This document shows positions 1 through 6,367 of a DNA stretch of 33,984 bases, in pieces. Both the position numbers and the translations under genes were made by a program. This DNA is from a virus, in IMG/VR virus record IMGVR_UViG_3300048922_000073, positions 1-33,984 of that record, one strand, 5' to 3'. A model generated the notes under the pieces. The model saw only the letters and a list, made by a program, of their open reading frames with translations, was not told the origin of the DNA and did no database searches. How positions within the stretch are numbered: position 1 is the first letter of the stretch; every line of letters begins with the position of its first letter.

Positions 1-178
1 TGCAGATGACGGCTGGGATCCTTACCTGGAGCTGACCGCGAGCTACAACTTCCTTGGCGACTGGAGCGTGTACGGTACCGGCCGCTATGAGCGTCTGAGC
101 GACGAAGTGAAGGATAGCCCGATGGTTGATAAGTCCTGGGCAGGCATCTTCTCTGTGGGCGTGAGCTACAAGTTCTGA
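1..178 (+). CDS. mipA: MipA, MltA-interacting outer membrane protein (3' end only)
   Basis: Only the last 58 codons are inside the window (codons begin at base 2; TGA at 176-178). The encoded tail contains RLSDEVKDSPMVDKSW and ends in VSYKF, closely matching the C-terminus of enterobacterial MipA, an outer-membrane beta-barrel scaffold for the murein hydrolase MltA and PBP1B. The alternating aromatic pattern and terminal Phe are typical of BAM-assembled outer membrane strands. It is host chromosome and marks the left side of the prophage insertion. It is followed by a palindromic terminator that seems to be the phage attachment site. Confidence 0.9.
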   Translation, partial: ADDGWDPYLELTASYNFLGDWSVYGTGRYERLSDEVKDSPMVDKSWAGIFSVGVSYKF

Positions 179-214
179 TTGTGCATTAATTCAGTGCAAT
201 CTATGCATCAAAAC

Positions 215-230
215 GGGGCGCTAGCGCCCC
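215..230. other. attL: attL core (probable)
   Basis: The 16-mer is repeated at 32788-32803 with a single central mismatch (A versus T). If recombination occurred inside it, the outer flanks rejoin as AAACGGGGCGC-T(A/T)-GCGCCCCGTTT, a longer perfect inverted repeat lying between the convergent mipA and yeaD genes, as expected of a bidirectional host terminator. A perfect IHF consensus lies on the phage side. Inferred, not proven. Confidence 0.7.
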
Positions 231-235
231 TTTTT
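215..235 (+). terminator. mipA terminator, overlapping the attL core
   Basis: Perfect 16-base palindrome GGGGCGCTAGCGCCCC (215-230) followed by TTTTT. It is a typical intrinsic terminator 36 bases after the mipA stop. The same stem recurs at the other prophage end, so the T-tract here may be phage-derived. Confidence 0.8.
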
Positions 236-265
236 AACATCCATGAAAACAGTGACTTATATTCA

Positions 266-278
266 AATCAAGCATTTA
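266..278 (+). promoter_or_regulatory. IHF-binding consensus, left attachment arm
   Basis: AATCAAGCATTTA fits WATCAANNNNTTR exactly, 36 bases inside the attL core. P2-family and lambda integration need IHF to bend the attP arms. A matching site exists in the right arm. Confidence 0.55.
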
Positions 279-289
279 CCCTTACAACG

Positions 290-318
290 AAACCAACCAA
301 AACCCCTTTAAACCAACC
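290..318 (+). repeat. Two direct repeats AAACCAACC, candidate Int/Cox arm sites
   Basis: AAACCAACC occurs at 290-298 and 310-318, exactly 20 bases (about two helical turns) apart, next to the IHF site. Related AACCAATC words recur at 1173-1180 and 4608-4615. Spacing and position suit integrase arm-type or Cox sites. No gene is evident in 179-447; an 85-codon frame there has no ribosome binding site or recognisable product. Confidence 0.4.
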
Positions 319-423
319 CTGCGAGGGCAAAATGTGGACACTATATGTCTGTGACAAAGTGGTGCAATATGTCGATGCGTTTGCACTGTCAAGGGGAGGT
401 GAGGGAAGGGGGCAAGGTATTAA

Positions 424-446
424 AAAACCCGCCTGAGCGGGTTTTA
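424..446 (-). terminator. Terminator of the 448-1077 gene
   Basis: On the minus strand AACCCGC-TCAG-GCGGGTT is followed by a T-run, directly after the stop of the leftward gene. It is a compact intrinsic terminator with A-rich/T-rich flanks on both sides, so it may act in both directions. Confidence 0.8.
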
Positions 447-447
447 A

Positions 448-1077
448 CTATGGGAGTGGTAACTCAAGTCGCGAGATGATTGCCAGCCTGTGCTGATAGT
501 TGTCTACATCACCCCATAACCACATTTGATATTTTCCGACATCATCTTCTGCACCGATAGTTTTTAGCTCACCGCTCATTACATCGTAGGCATAAACGTT
601 TAAGCCATAACCAAGTGCTTCATACATGCGTGCCAGCCAGAAAGACATACCTTCATTGGTCTGGTTAACATCGGATACAACGACATCGTAACGTTCAATC
701 AGATAACCGAAGAATAGCTTCGCAGGGATACCCGCCAGTACAACGTTGTGTTGTGGCTTACGAGTACGCCATACCAAAACCTGAGATACGGGGCGGCAGT
801 TCAGTGCGCGATCGTTGTGTGTCACGACTCGGTTGTAGTAAACCACTTCTTCAGTAACTTCATTAAGAAGTGCTAATTCAAAGTGTTCCTGAGGAACATC
901 AAGTCGTCTGTCAACCCGCACTAGCTTATAGCCAGGCGGTAAGACTAATTCACGCACATCATGGGCGACTTCAACACCACCAACTAAAGACAGATACAAC
1001 GCATGGTTGCGATCTGCTTCAACCAGGTGGCTGAAATCAGCGGCAATCTTGTCAATGTGTATCAGATTCTTTGGCAT
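448..1077 (-). CDS. Accessory (moron-like) protein between integrase and attL, unknown function
   Basis: 209 residues, no signal peptide or membrane segment. The second half (about residues 110-180) contains VLAGIPAKLFFGYL, YDVVVSDVNQTNEG and GLNVYAYD. This resembles a family of small phage proteins predicted to have an acyltransferase-like fold, recalled only loosely and not a firm assignment. The gene is a self-contained unit: a near-consensus promoter 55 bases upstream, its own terminator immediately downstream, and a location between int and the attachment site. That arrangement is typical of genes a prophage expresses during lysogeny, such as exclusion or lysogenic-conversion genes. Function is inferred from context only. 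Confidence 0.8.
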   Translation of the reverse strand: MPKNLIHIDKIAADFSHLVEADRNHALYLSLVGGVEVAHDVRELVLPPGYKLVRVDRRLDVPQEHFELALLNEVTEEVVYYNRVVTHNDRALNCRPVSQVLVWRTRKPQHNVVLAGIPAKLFFGYLIERYDVVVSDVNQTNEGMSFWLARMYEALGYGLNVYAYDVMSGELKTIGAEDDVGKYQMWLWGDVDNYQHRLAIISRLELPLP

Positions 1078-1139
1078 AGGTTTCTCTTTGGTTAGTCAGC
1101 CAGCGTTAAAATTTTTTAAAATCTTTTTGCTGTATGGAC

Positions 1140-1168
1140 ATAGTATAACCGGAAAGCCCCCTTATCAA
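1140..1168 (-). promoter_or_regulatory. Sigma-70 promoter of the 448-1077 gene
   Basis: Minus strand TTGATA (1168-1163), 17-base spacer, TACTAT (1145-1140). Five of six bases match the -35 consensus, four of six the -10, and the spacing is ideal. It predicts a start near 1133 and a leader of about 55 bases. No phage operator is seen over it, so constitutive expression is plausible. Confidence 0.75.
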
Positions 1169-1239
1169 GGGAAACCAATCTAACCAAGTCTATTCGTAGC
1201 TAATCATAGCTATTCATTTACACCAGAGTAGTCGCGCTT

Positions 1240-2214
1240 TCAGTAGAGGTTAACCAGCGGGTTTAACGTCACTGCATCAGCCAAGTGATCGGGTGAGAAG
1301 TGCGCGTAAACCATCGTCTGGTTAATGCTGGAATGGCCCAGAATGCGCTGTAAAACGAGGATGTTGCCGCCGTTAGCCATAAAGTGGCTGGCAAAGGTGT
1401 GACGAAATACATGTGTGGCCTGACCTGCGGGGATTTCAGGGGCAACGCGTTTAAGTGTCTTACGCGCCAGATCGTAATCAATGTTTGGGAATAGCAACCG
1501 GCCTTCGCCCTCTGTGATCTCCTTCGCCAGTTCGGCGGTAATGGGAACGGTTCGGTGCTGCCCGTTTTTGGTTTCGGTGTAAGTGACTCGATCACTGTAT
1601 ACGCGATCGCGTGTGAGCCTGGCCGCTTCATTCCAGCGGGCGCCGGTTGAAAGGCATAGCTTTGCAGCTTTCAGGTTGTCGCCTTCGAAAGCTGCGAGAA
1701 CGCGGCGGATCGCGTCTTTGGTCAGGAAGCCTAATTCTGTTTGGGGTAATTTCAGTTCGCTGAGTTCGGTTAATGGGTTTTGATCGTGGAATAAACCCAA
1801 CTCCCGCAGCTTGTTGAACATGGCTTTTAGATCGCGATGTTCATTGTTCACGGTCTTACGGGCAATGCCATCAGTGATGCGCTGTGCGCGGTACTGGGCA
1901 AAAGCTTCGGGGGTAACGTCGATTGCGCGCGGGAATCCTAACCGGCGATCGGTTGCCTTAAGTTTTACGTGGCGATTCTCGCCATCTTTCAACGTGCTGC
2001 CGCAGCGATCCCACCAGAGAGTAATCAGGTCGGATAGAGAGCTTCGATCCCTTGGTTTATCAACCCATTCTTTATTGTTATGAGTGGCAATAGCCCAGCG
2101 TTCATATTGCTGGGCCTCTGCTTTGGTAGGGAATTTTTTACGGATACGTTTGCCATTGCGACCTTGCGGGCGGACATCAACCTGCCAGCCGCCAGAGATT
2201 TGTTTTACTGTCAC
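1240..2214 (-). CDS. int: Tyrosine recombinase, P2-type integrase
   Basis: 324 residues, close to P2 Int (337). N-terminal arm-binding region rich in Arg/Lys (residues 1-55), core-binding SAM-like domain (about 58-150), catalytic domain from about 160. The catalytic set is visible: R193 (TGARWNEA), K216 (TETKNGQHR), H268 and R271 (HVFRH), H294 (GHSS) and nucleophile Y303 (MVYAHFSP). It catalyses integration at, and with Cox and IHF excision from, the mipA/yeaD site. The start is GTG at 2214, seven bases after the stop of the upstream membrane-protein gene, so it is translated from the lysogeny operon. The 3' end faces attL, the normal P2 arrangement. Confidence 0.95.
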   Translation of the reverse strand: MTVKQISGGWQVDVRPQGRNGKRIRKKFPTKAEAQQYERWAIATHNNKEWVDKPRDRSSLSDLITLWWDRCGSTLKDGENRHVKLKATDRRLGFPRAIDVTPEAFAQYRAQRITDGIARKTVNNEHRDLKAMFNKLRELGLFHDQNPLTELSELKLPQTELGFLTKDAIRRVLAAFEGDNLKAAKLCLSTGARWNEAARLTRDRVYSDRVTYTETKNGQHRTVPITAELAKEITEGEGRLLFPNIDYDLARKTLKRVAPEIPAGQATHVFRHTFASHFMANGGNILVLQRILGHSSINQTMVYAHFSPDHLADAVTLNPLVNLY

Positions 2215-2220
2215 GCCGCA

Positions 2221-2646
2221 TCATCCAAACAGATATTTTGCAACAGCAAGAGCAATACCAGCAGTTCCGATCAGCGTAGCCATGAACCATCTGGTTTGTG
2301 CCGTGATCTCTTTGTGAATGTCAACAAACTTCAGGTTCACATCAGAGACGGCTTTATGAAAGTCTGCTTTGGTCAGAAACTCTTCTGAGCGTATTGCCAG
2401 TTTGTTAACGTCAGCACGTACGGACTCAAGATCCGACTTCGTTGCAAAATTTTCTGAACGCGCCATCAGTACCGCAACGTCCATCCTGATTTGTGAAGTA
2501 TCGCTTTCCAGCTTTTCGATACGTTTGATGATTTCAGTCATACCGTTATCTCCGCCATCACCGCCATCGTTATGGCCTTTCTTTATCGTATCAGAAAAAG
2601 ATAATGGGACATCACGTAAAGGGTAGACATTGTTTGAATCACTCAT
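2221..2646 (-). CDS. Coiled-coil protein with C-terminal membrane anchor, unknown
   Basis: 141 residues from ATG at 2646. This start overlaps the stop of the preceding gene (ATGAGTGA), indicating translational coupling; a longer in-frame extension to 2721 would run inside that gene. Residues about 38-115 form heptad-like repeats with twin motifs FATKSDLESV and FLTKADFHKA. Residues about 118-139 (WFMATLIGTAGIALAVAKYLF) are one hydrophobic helix at the extreme C-terminus. This layout resembles small phage membrane-tethered coiled coils (XhlA-like in shape only). Its place in the repressor-int operon implies expression in the lysogen, where a membrane-anchored protein could act in superinfection exclusion; that role is inference. 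Confidence 0.75.
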   Translation of the reverse strand: MSDSNNVYPLRDVPLSFSDTIKKGHNDGGDGGDNGMTEIIKRIEKLESDTSQIRMDVAVLMARSENFATKSDLESVRADVNKLAIRSEEFLTKADFHKAVSDVNLKFVDIHKEITAQTRWFMATLIGTAGIALAVAKYLFG

Positions 2647-3106
2647 AAGAAGTCCCGCCAAAATTTGCCAAATACCATTCAACCCATTCCACTGCCGGTG
2701 CGGCCCGATAAATGTGCACATGACCGCAATTCAGGCACGATACGCGATAATCAACAATCCCAAGTCTCGGAAAATCGTTAGGTTGGTTGAAAGTGGGGGT
2801 AACATAAGGATGCATTTGAGCGATAAGCCATTGCCTTTTTTCCTCTGCTGATTTTTTAGAATGCATGTCAGCGGGGGAGGGTTTAGGGATGGTTCTGCTT
2901 TCAGGTACTGAAAGCTTTGTCGAGCCACAAGACAGACACACTTGTGAAGCATTTTTTTCCGCCAGAAACTTACCAAATAGGGCTGGACTCACCTTTTCCA
3001 GTCGTTGAAGAAGCTTATTCCTTTCAATGGTTTTTTGGATATCCGATTGCTCTTGCGCTTCTGCTAAATCTTTAAGTTCTTTAAGAACCTTTTCATAATC
3101 ATCCAT
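2639..3106 (-). CDS. Zinc-ribbon-like small protein, unknown
   Basis: 155 residues. A charged helical N-terminus (about 1-35) is followed by two Cys pairs, CLSCG near residue 57 and CLNCGHVH near residue 124. Together they could form one split four-Cys zinc site; the text between is polar and rich in Lys, Ser and Pro. No catalytic motif is seen. The start ATG at 3106 has AGGA eight bases upstream. Its stop overlaps the start of the membrane protein gene, so the two are likely made in fixed ratio and may work together. It is a lysogeny-block accessory gene absent from P2 itself. Function unknown. Confidence 0.75.
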   Translation of the reverse strand: MDDYEKVLKELKDLAEAQEQSDIQKTIERNKLLQRLEKVSPALFGKFLAEKNASQVCLSCGSTKLSVPESRTIPKPSPADMHSKKSAEEKRQWLIAQMHPYVTPTFNQPNDFPRLGIVDYRVSCLNCGHVHIYRAAPAVEWVEWYLANFGGTSYE

Positions 3107-3261
3107 TTACAAATCCTGATTGCATAAAATTACTCAATAATCTCTATGGGCTTTTAATTGCTTACGGCTTAAAAAATTTGCGGATGGCTTTTACTGCGCT
3201 CCTTCCGGATGAACGTCTACCATCCAGCAATCCGAACCCATGATTTTATTGTCATCACAGG
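3107..3261 (-). other. Intergenic gap in the lysogeny block with a weak hairpin
   Basis: 155 bases without a gene. On the minus strand GGATGG and CCATCC arms about 30 bases apart precede GCAAATTTTTT, a possible weak terminator after the BRCT gene. If active, it would separate C-BRCT from the downstream genes to int. I see no clear second promoter. Confidence 0.3.
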
Positions 3262-4143
3262 CTAAACCATGAAGCTTTGCCATTGCTCTTCACTGATGAT
3301 TTTTAAGGGAATATTTTTGTTGTCTCTATAATCAACAGCCTTCTCGATCTTCCTTCCATGACTTTGGTACATCCAATCTTTGGAGCTTAGGGTTCCGACA
3401 ATGAGATAGTTAATTTTCATTGTTACGCTGTCGCATACCTTTGCACCTGCTGCTTCGATATCAGCTTTGCACTTACTTCTTTTCCCATGAAGAAAGTCAC
3501 CAGTGAGGCATACAACTGCTCCTGATAAATCAAGCGATTCAATGTCATCTATTGGCAATCGTGTTGACATTCCATCTACAACCCCGTTTGCCAAGTCGCA
3601 ACCAGTGAAAGCAACCAGTCCTTCTTTTAGTGACTCGCGTTCTTCAGGAGTAATGACACCATCTTTAAGAATTTCGGTAACGAGTTGATACAGTTCTTTA
3701 CCTGGATAATTGTTCTTCAGGGCCCCGTTACTTGTTAGCCACCAACTGAGATACTTAATTTCTTCATCAAGCAACTGATGGTCTGCAAGCATACCTTTGC
3801 AAAGACCTTCAAGCAGATGACGGTCTGCTTCTTCTGAGTAAAGATCCAAGCTGGGAGTATCAAGAATTTGCTGTTGAATTTTAAGAAGATCTGCCTTAAA
3901 GAACTTAAGTTCAGTTTCAGTAGCTACACCATCTGCGAGAATATCTGCCGCTCTATTTCGTATGGCCCGGACACAATAATTGCGGCTTATTACTTCGGCT
4001 TCCATGAGCCAGGTGTCAAGAAAAAGCACTTCGTTTTGAGTGACCTTTCCATCGCTTAAAATTCCATCTATTAAGCTGATCAGATTCGTTAAAAGCTTGT
4101 CTTTGTTGCGCACATAATTGAACTTGCTGTATTCAGTTTCCAT
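3262..4143 (-). CDS. TerB-like helical repeats fused to a BRCT domain
   Basis: 293 residues from ATG at 4143, which has GAGA seven bases upstream; an ATG four codons earlier lacks a good site. The N-terminal two thirds hold four acidic helix-loop repeats of the TerB/DjlA type: ILSDGKVTQNE, ILADGVATETE, a degenerate MLADHQLLDEE, and ILKDGVITPEE. The C-terminal about 90 residues (from LDLSGAVVCLTGDF) form a BRCT domain like that of NAD-dependent DNA ligase, with NYLIVG, DWMYQSHGRKIEKA and ISEEQW. BRCT domains bind DNA ends or phosphopeptides. Stand-alone TerB-BRCT proteins of this length occur in bacteria without a firmly known role. It lies directly downstream of the C repressor, so it is probably made in the lysogen. 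Confidence 0.85.
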   Translation of the reverse strand: METEYSKFNYVRNKDKLLTNLISLIDGILSDGKVTQNEVLFLDTWLMEAEVISRNYCVRAIRNRAADILADGVATETELKFFKADLLKIQQQILDTPSLDLYSEEADRHLLEGLCKGMLADHQLLDEEIKYLSWWLTSNGALKNNYPGKELYQLVTEILKDGVITPEERESLKEGLVAFTGCDLANGVVDGMSTRLPIDDIESLDLSGAVVCLTGDFLHGKRSKCKADIEAAGAKVCDSVTMKINYLIVGTLSSKDWMYQSHGRKIEKAVDYRDNKNIPLKIISEEQWQSFMV

Positions 4144-4247
4144 ACTTAGTCTCATTTAAATTTCAATAAAAACAGTAAACTAGACCCACGTGTATCTTTC
4201 AAAGCATATGCCGCCAGAACCCCAGTTCTTATAGATTTTGTAGACGG

Positions 4248-4544
4248 TTAACCAACCTTCTGGTCGTTTGGGGGGCTGGATGTTTTGTTTTGCCCATCAG
4301 GGGAGAGAGCCGGGGATATTTGCCCAGATTCAGGTGCAATCTGATCAGTCATCAGCCACAGCGAATATTTACTAAATCGCGGGTGCTGTGTGTATTTGGT
4401 CAGCGTATCGCTTCCGATATTTGCTATGCGCCCCGTTTCGTAGCGCTTCATTGTGGGCACTGGAATGCCTGTGATTTCAGCGAGTTCCTCGCGTGTTAAC
4501 CCTTCAGCTTCTCTTATCTCGCGTAATTTTTTTCCAATCGTCAT
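4248..4544 (-). CDS. C: P2-type C repressor (lysogeny maintenance)
   Basis: 98 residues, essentially the length of P2 C (99). The start is ATG at 4544 with GGAG ten bases upstream; a longer frame to 4565 would run into the operator. The helix-turn-helix is residues 11-36 (GLTREELAEITGIPVPTMKRYE). The C-terminal half carries SLWLMTDQIAPESGQI, nearly the same as P2 C. There is no RecA-cleavable domain, so by analogy with P2 it is a small dimeric repressor not directly SOS-inducible. It should repress the rightward early promoter by binding the repeats at 4549-4601. It heads the leftward lysogeny block that ends in int. Confidence 0.93.
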   Translation of the reverse strand: MTIGKKLREIREAEGLTREELAEITGIPVPTMKRYETGRIANIGSDTLTKYTQHPRFSKYSLWLMTDQIAPESGQISPALSPDGQNKTSSPPNDQKVG

Positions 4545-4548
4545 TGGC

Positions 4549-4606
4549 AGGGTTCTCCAAAGCACCCTTACATTTAGCTCAAGGGTTCTTTAAGGAACCC
4601 TGTCAA
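4549..4606. promoter_or_regulatory. C/Cox operator region between divergent C and cox genes
   Basis: AGGGTTC occurs at 4549-4555 and 4582-4588 (33 bases, about three turns apart), and its inverse GAACCCT at 4595-4601. The latter two form the near-perfect palindrome AGGGTTCTTTAAGGAACCCT. A consensus TTGACA lies leftward at 4606-4601 but without a convincing -10. A rightward TTACAT (4568) with a 17-base spacer meets only a weak TAAGGA. Downstream, AACCAATC and AACCGATC tandem words (4608-4625) may be Cox boxes. Confidence 0.6.
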
Positions 4607-4638
4607 AACCAATCTAAACCGATCGTAAAGGATAGCCC

Positions 4639-4983
4639 ATGTCGACAACGCGGAAAAGCACCACTGAAAAGGCTGCGTCTTCAAAGGTGCGTAAAATCAC
4701 AGATTTACCCGTTTGCGGTTCAAAAGAACGCGAAGCTATGACGCTTGCCCTTGCTCATTTGACTGAGAAAGGTATCAAGCCGCGCATGACGCTGAAAGAG
4801 TTTGCAGAGTTTTACGATATGGACTTGCGCCAGGTGCAAAGCGATGCAGAGCGTAGGTATCTGCCGCTGGTACCACGTACAACCCCAGGACGCAGAGAAT
4901 TGCTACAGGTCAACATGGTGGCGTATTACGCCCGCATGTATTTAGACAGCTTCAATCATCTGGATAAAGCCGCCACTTTTTGA
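4639..4983 (+). CDS. cox: Cox-like excisionase / early regulator
   Basis: 114 residues, first gene of the rightward early operon and divergent from C, the P2 cox position. Residues about 50-100 contain MTLKEFAEFYDMDLRQVQ followed by RRYLPLVPRTTPGRRELLQVNMVAYY. This is the pattern of P2-family Cox proteins: a winged-helix N-part, then LP, GR and a valine-rich strand. The first 45 residues are a Lys/Ser/Thr-rich extension not present in P2 Cox (91 residues). The start has AAAGGA seven bases upstream. Cox proteins repress the lysogenic promoter and direct Int to excise. Assignment rests on position plus partial motif. Confidence 0.7.
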   Translation: MSTTRKSTTEKAASSKVRKITDLPVCGSKEREAMTLALAHLTEKGIKPRMTLKEFAEFYDMDLRQVQSDAERRYLPLVPRTTPGRRELLQVNMVAYYARMYLDSFNHLDKAATF

Positions 4984-4999
4984 AAGAAGGTGAATGGAA

Positions 5000-5188
5000 A
5001 TGGAAGAGAATAATAACGCTTCAAAGTTTATACAGATTCTGAATCATCAGATTCCGGCAATGCAGAGAGAGCTAACTATTTCTACCGATTGCGGACATAT
5101 TGATATCACTGATTCCGAATTAAAGGAAAAGATTGCAGCGCTTATCTATAAACATTACGACGGCAAATTACTTGCAATGGGGCGTTAA
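5000..5188 (+). CDS. Small early protein, unknown
   Basis: 62 residues from ATG at 5000, which is nine bases after AAGAAGG; an ATG two codons earlier (4994) is too close to that site. Acidic and helical, no membrane segment, no recognised motif. It is followed two bases later by the next gene, so part of the early operon. P2 and 186 carry several such small genes between cox and A. Confidence 0.65.
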   Translation: MEENNNASKFIQILNHQIPAMQRELTISTDCGHIDITDSELKEKIAALIYKHYDGKLLAMGR

Positions 5189-5189
5189 T

Positions 5190-5393
5190 ATGAGCCAGTT
5201 AGTAACCTTGAGTCGTCACTCATATTTATATCGTGGCTTCACTATTCAGAAATGCCCGCGTAATCCTTTTACGCTGAAACACTCTTACAGAATTTCCAGC
5301 AATGGAGATTATTACGGGCGTGACTTTGCTTTAGCGGAAGCCATGCGCACGGTTGACCAGATGTTTAAGCAAGGGGGCAGTAATGCACGATGA
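5190..5393 (+). CDS. Small early protein, unknown
   Basis: 67 residues. ATG at 5190 follows the previous stop by one base (TAATATG), with GGGGCG upstream. Sequence features are YLYRGFTIQKCP and DYYGRDFALAEAMRTVDQM, suggesting a small alpha/beta fold. It overlaps the next gene by 11 bases. Not recognised; the tight packing supports it being real. Confidence 0.65.
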   Translation: MSQLVTLSRHSYLYRGFTIQKCPRNPFTLKHSYRISSNGDYYGRDFALAEAMRTVDQMFKQGGSNAR

Positions 5394-5613
5394 TGGCCCA
5401 TCACTGGCAAGCCTGCTTAAGCACGGGTGCCAGGTCACACACTTCAAGAACTCACGCGGCTGGCTGGAAACACCAGACGGGCAATTCTTTAAGCCTGAGC
5501 CTAGCAGGGTTCAATTTATTAAGGGAATGAGTAAGCCCTTTGTTTATACGAAGAAGATAAACAAAGGATTGCTTTTTAACCTTGTTAATTCTTTGAGAAA
5601 TTTAATCGGCTAA
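5383..5613 (+). CDS. fil: Fil-like filamentation protein (phage 186 Fil family)
   Basis: 76 residues from ATG at 5383, preceded by AAGGGGG. The N-terminus SLASLLKHG, then VTHFKNSRGWLETPDGQFF and VQFIKGMSKPFVY, match the short family named after phage 186 Fil, which blocks host cell division when expressed after induction. In 186 Fil is an SOS gene. No LexA box is seen here, so control probably comes from the early operon. The C-terminus is basic and more AT-rich than the neighbours. Confidence 0.7.
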   Translation: MHDDGPSLASLLKHGCQVTHFKNSRGWLETPDGQFFKPEPSRVQFIKGMSKPFVYTKKINKGLLFNLVNSLRNLIG

Positions 5614-5656
5614 TAACGCCAGTTAAATAGTAATTAAAAAACAGTCTTCACTGTCG

Positions 5657-5672
5657 TCACTTAATTAAGTGA
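5657..5672. promoter_or_regulatory. 16-base perfect palindrome upstream of the TerB-like gene
   Basis: TCACTTAATTAAGTGA at 5657-5672 lies in the only sizeable gap (5614-5702) of the early operon. It is not a LexA box. It could be a dimeric regulator site or a weak hairpin. A second small hairpin, ATCCT-AAAA-AGGAT (5687-5700), puts the Shine-Dalgarno of the next gene in its 3' arm. Confidence 0.4.
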
Positions 5673-5702
5673 TGGCGCTTTCACTCATCCTAAAAAGGAT
5701 AA

Positions 5703-6143
5703 ATGGCATGTTTAATAAACTGTTTGGAAAAAAAAGTAGCAGCGGCAAAAGTTGAACTTAAGAAAGTAGAAAATCGCGATCTGATGGAAGCTATTGTCGG
5801 CGGTTGTCTTTTGGTATCTGCCGCCGATGGCGAGATCGAAAAAGAAGAAACCAGCAAGCTGGATCAGCTTATCCGCTCTAACCCGCGCCTTGCGCATTTC
5901 GGCAATGAAATCACATCCACCATTAACCGCTATACGGAACAGCTTGAAGCTGGCTTCCGCGTTGGCCGCATGAACATTTTGCGCGAAATCGACGACATCA
6001 AAAACGATCCGAAAGAAGCCGAAGAAGTCTTCGTCAACATGCTGACTATCGCCGAAGCGGACGGCCAGATCGAACAGGAAGAACAGAAGGTGCTGGAAGA
6101 GGTCGGGCGCCGTCTGGGGCTGCGTGTTGAGGATTATTTCTGA
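5703..6143 (+). CDS. TerB-like protein
   Basis: 146 residues if begun at 5703. Two TerB-type acidic helix-loop units are clear, SAADGEIEKEE (about residues 38-48) and IAEADGQIEQEE, each in a helical bundle typical of the tellurite-resistance TerB fold; its biochemical role is uncertain. The start is odd. AGGA (5696-5699) is only three bases from ATG 5703 but eight from ATG 5708. The 5708 frame begins MFNKLFGKK, a more natural N-terminus, then leaves the main frame after an A8 run (5728-5735). One A fewer would fuse the two. It overlaps the next gene by TGATG. Confidence 0.8.
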   Translation: MACLINCLEKKVAAAKVELKKVENRDLMEAIVGGCLLVSAADGEIEKEETSKLDQLIRSNPRLAHFGNEITSTINRYTEQLEAGFRVGRMNILREIDDIKNDPKEAEEVFVNMLTIAEADGQIEQEEQKVLEEVGRRLGLRVEDYF

Positions 6144-6325
6144 TGCTGCGCGTGCTGGATTCACTACGTCCGGCGCTGGCCCTGATGTTGGCCTTCATGG
6201 TCGTAGCAGTGGATTTCACCAGCTACCTGCTTTCGGTGATTGGCGACGTCTTCTTCGTTGGCGCTCTTCTTCTCCTTGTCTGGCCTGCCCTCAAGTCAGC
6301 TAACCAATCAGCGGATCACCAGTAA
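6143..6325 (+). CDS. Small two-helix membrane protein
   Basis: 60 residues, starting inside the stop of the TerB-like gene (TGATG), so translationally coupled. Two hydrophobic helices, about residues 9-30 and 34-50, with a short polar tail. No family recognised. The coupling suggests a membrane partner for the TerB-like protein; that is inference. Confidence 0.7.
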   Translation: MLRVLDSLRPALALMLAFMVVAVDFTSYLLSVIGDVFFVGALLLLVWPALKSANQSADHQ

Positions 6326-6328
6326 CAG

Positions 6329-6350
6329 ATTGCCGGGGAAACCCGGCAAT
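6329..6350 (+). other. Stable intra-operon hairpin with GAAA tetraloop
   Basis: ATTGCCGGG-GAAA-CCCGGCAAT, a perfect nine-base stem with a GNRA loop, sits between the membrane protein and the next small gene. Only TTCTG follows, so it is a poor terminator. It may be an mRNA-stabilising element or partial attenuator inside the early operon. Confidence 0.55.
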
Positions 6351-6367
6351 TTCTGAGGCTTCGAATC

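Noticed and set aside
358-365. 8-base direct repeat GTGGTGCA at 358 and 32816 as att core
   Set aside because: Too short and likely by chance; the 16-base hairpin core with rebuilt host palindrome and IHF sites fits much better.
179-436. 85-codon rightward frame after mipA
   Set aside because: No ribosome binding site, begins with TTG straight after the mipA stop, spans the terminator and attachment arm, and the product is compositionally odd.
5712-6164. 150-residue leftward frame opposite the TerB-like gene
   Set aside because: Phe-rich product typical of the antisense of Lys/Glu-rich coding; no ribosome site and the plus strand has a recognisable protein.
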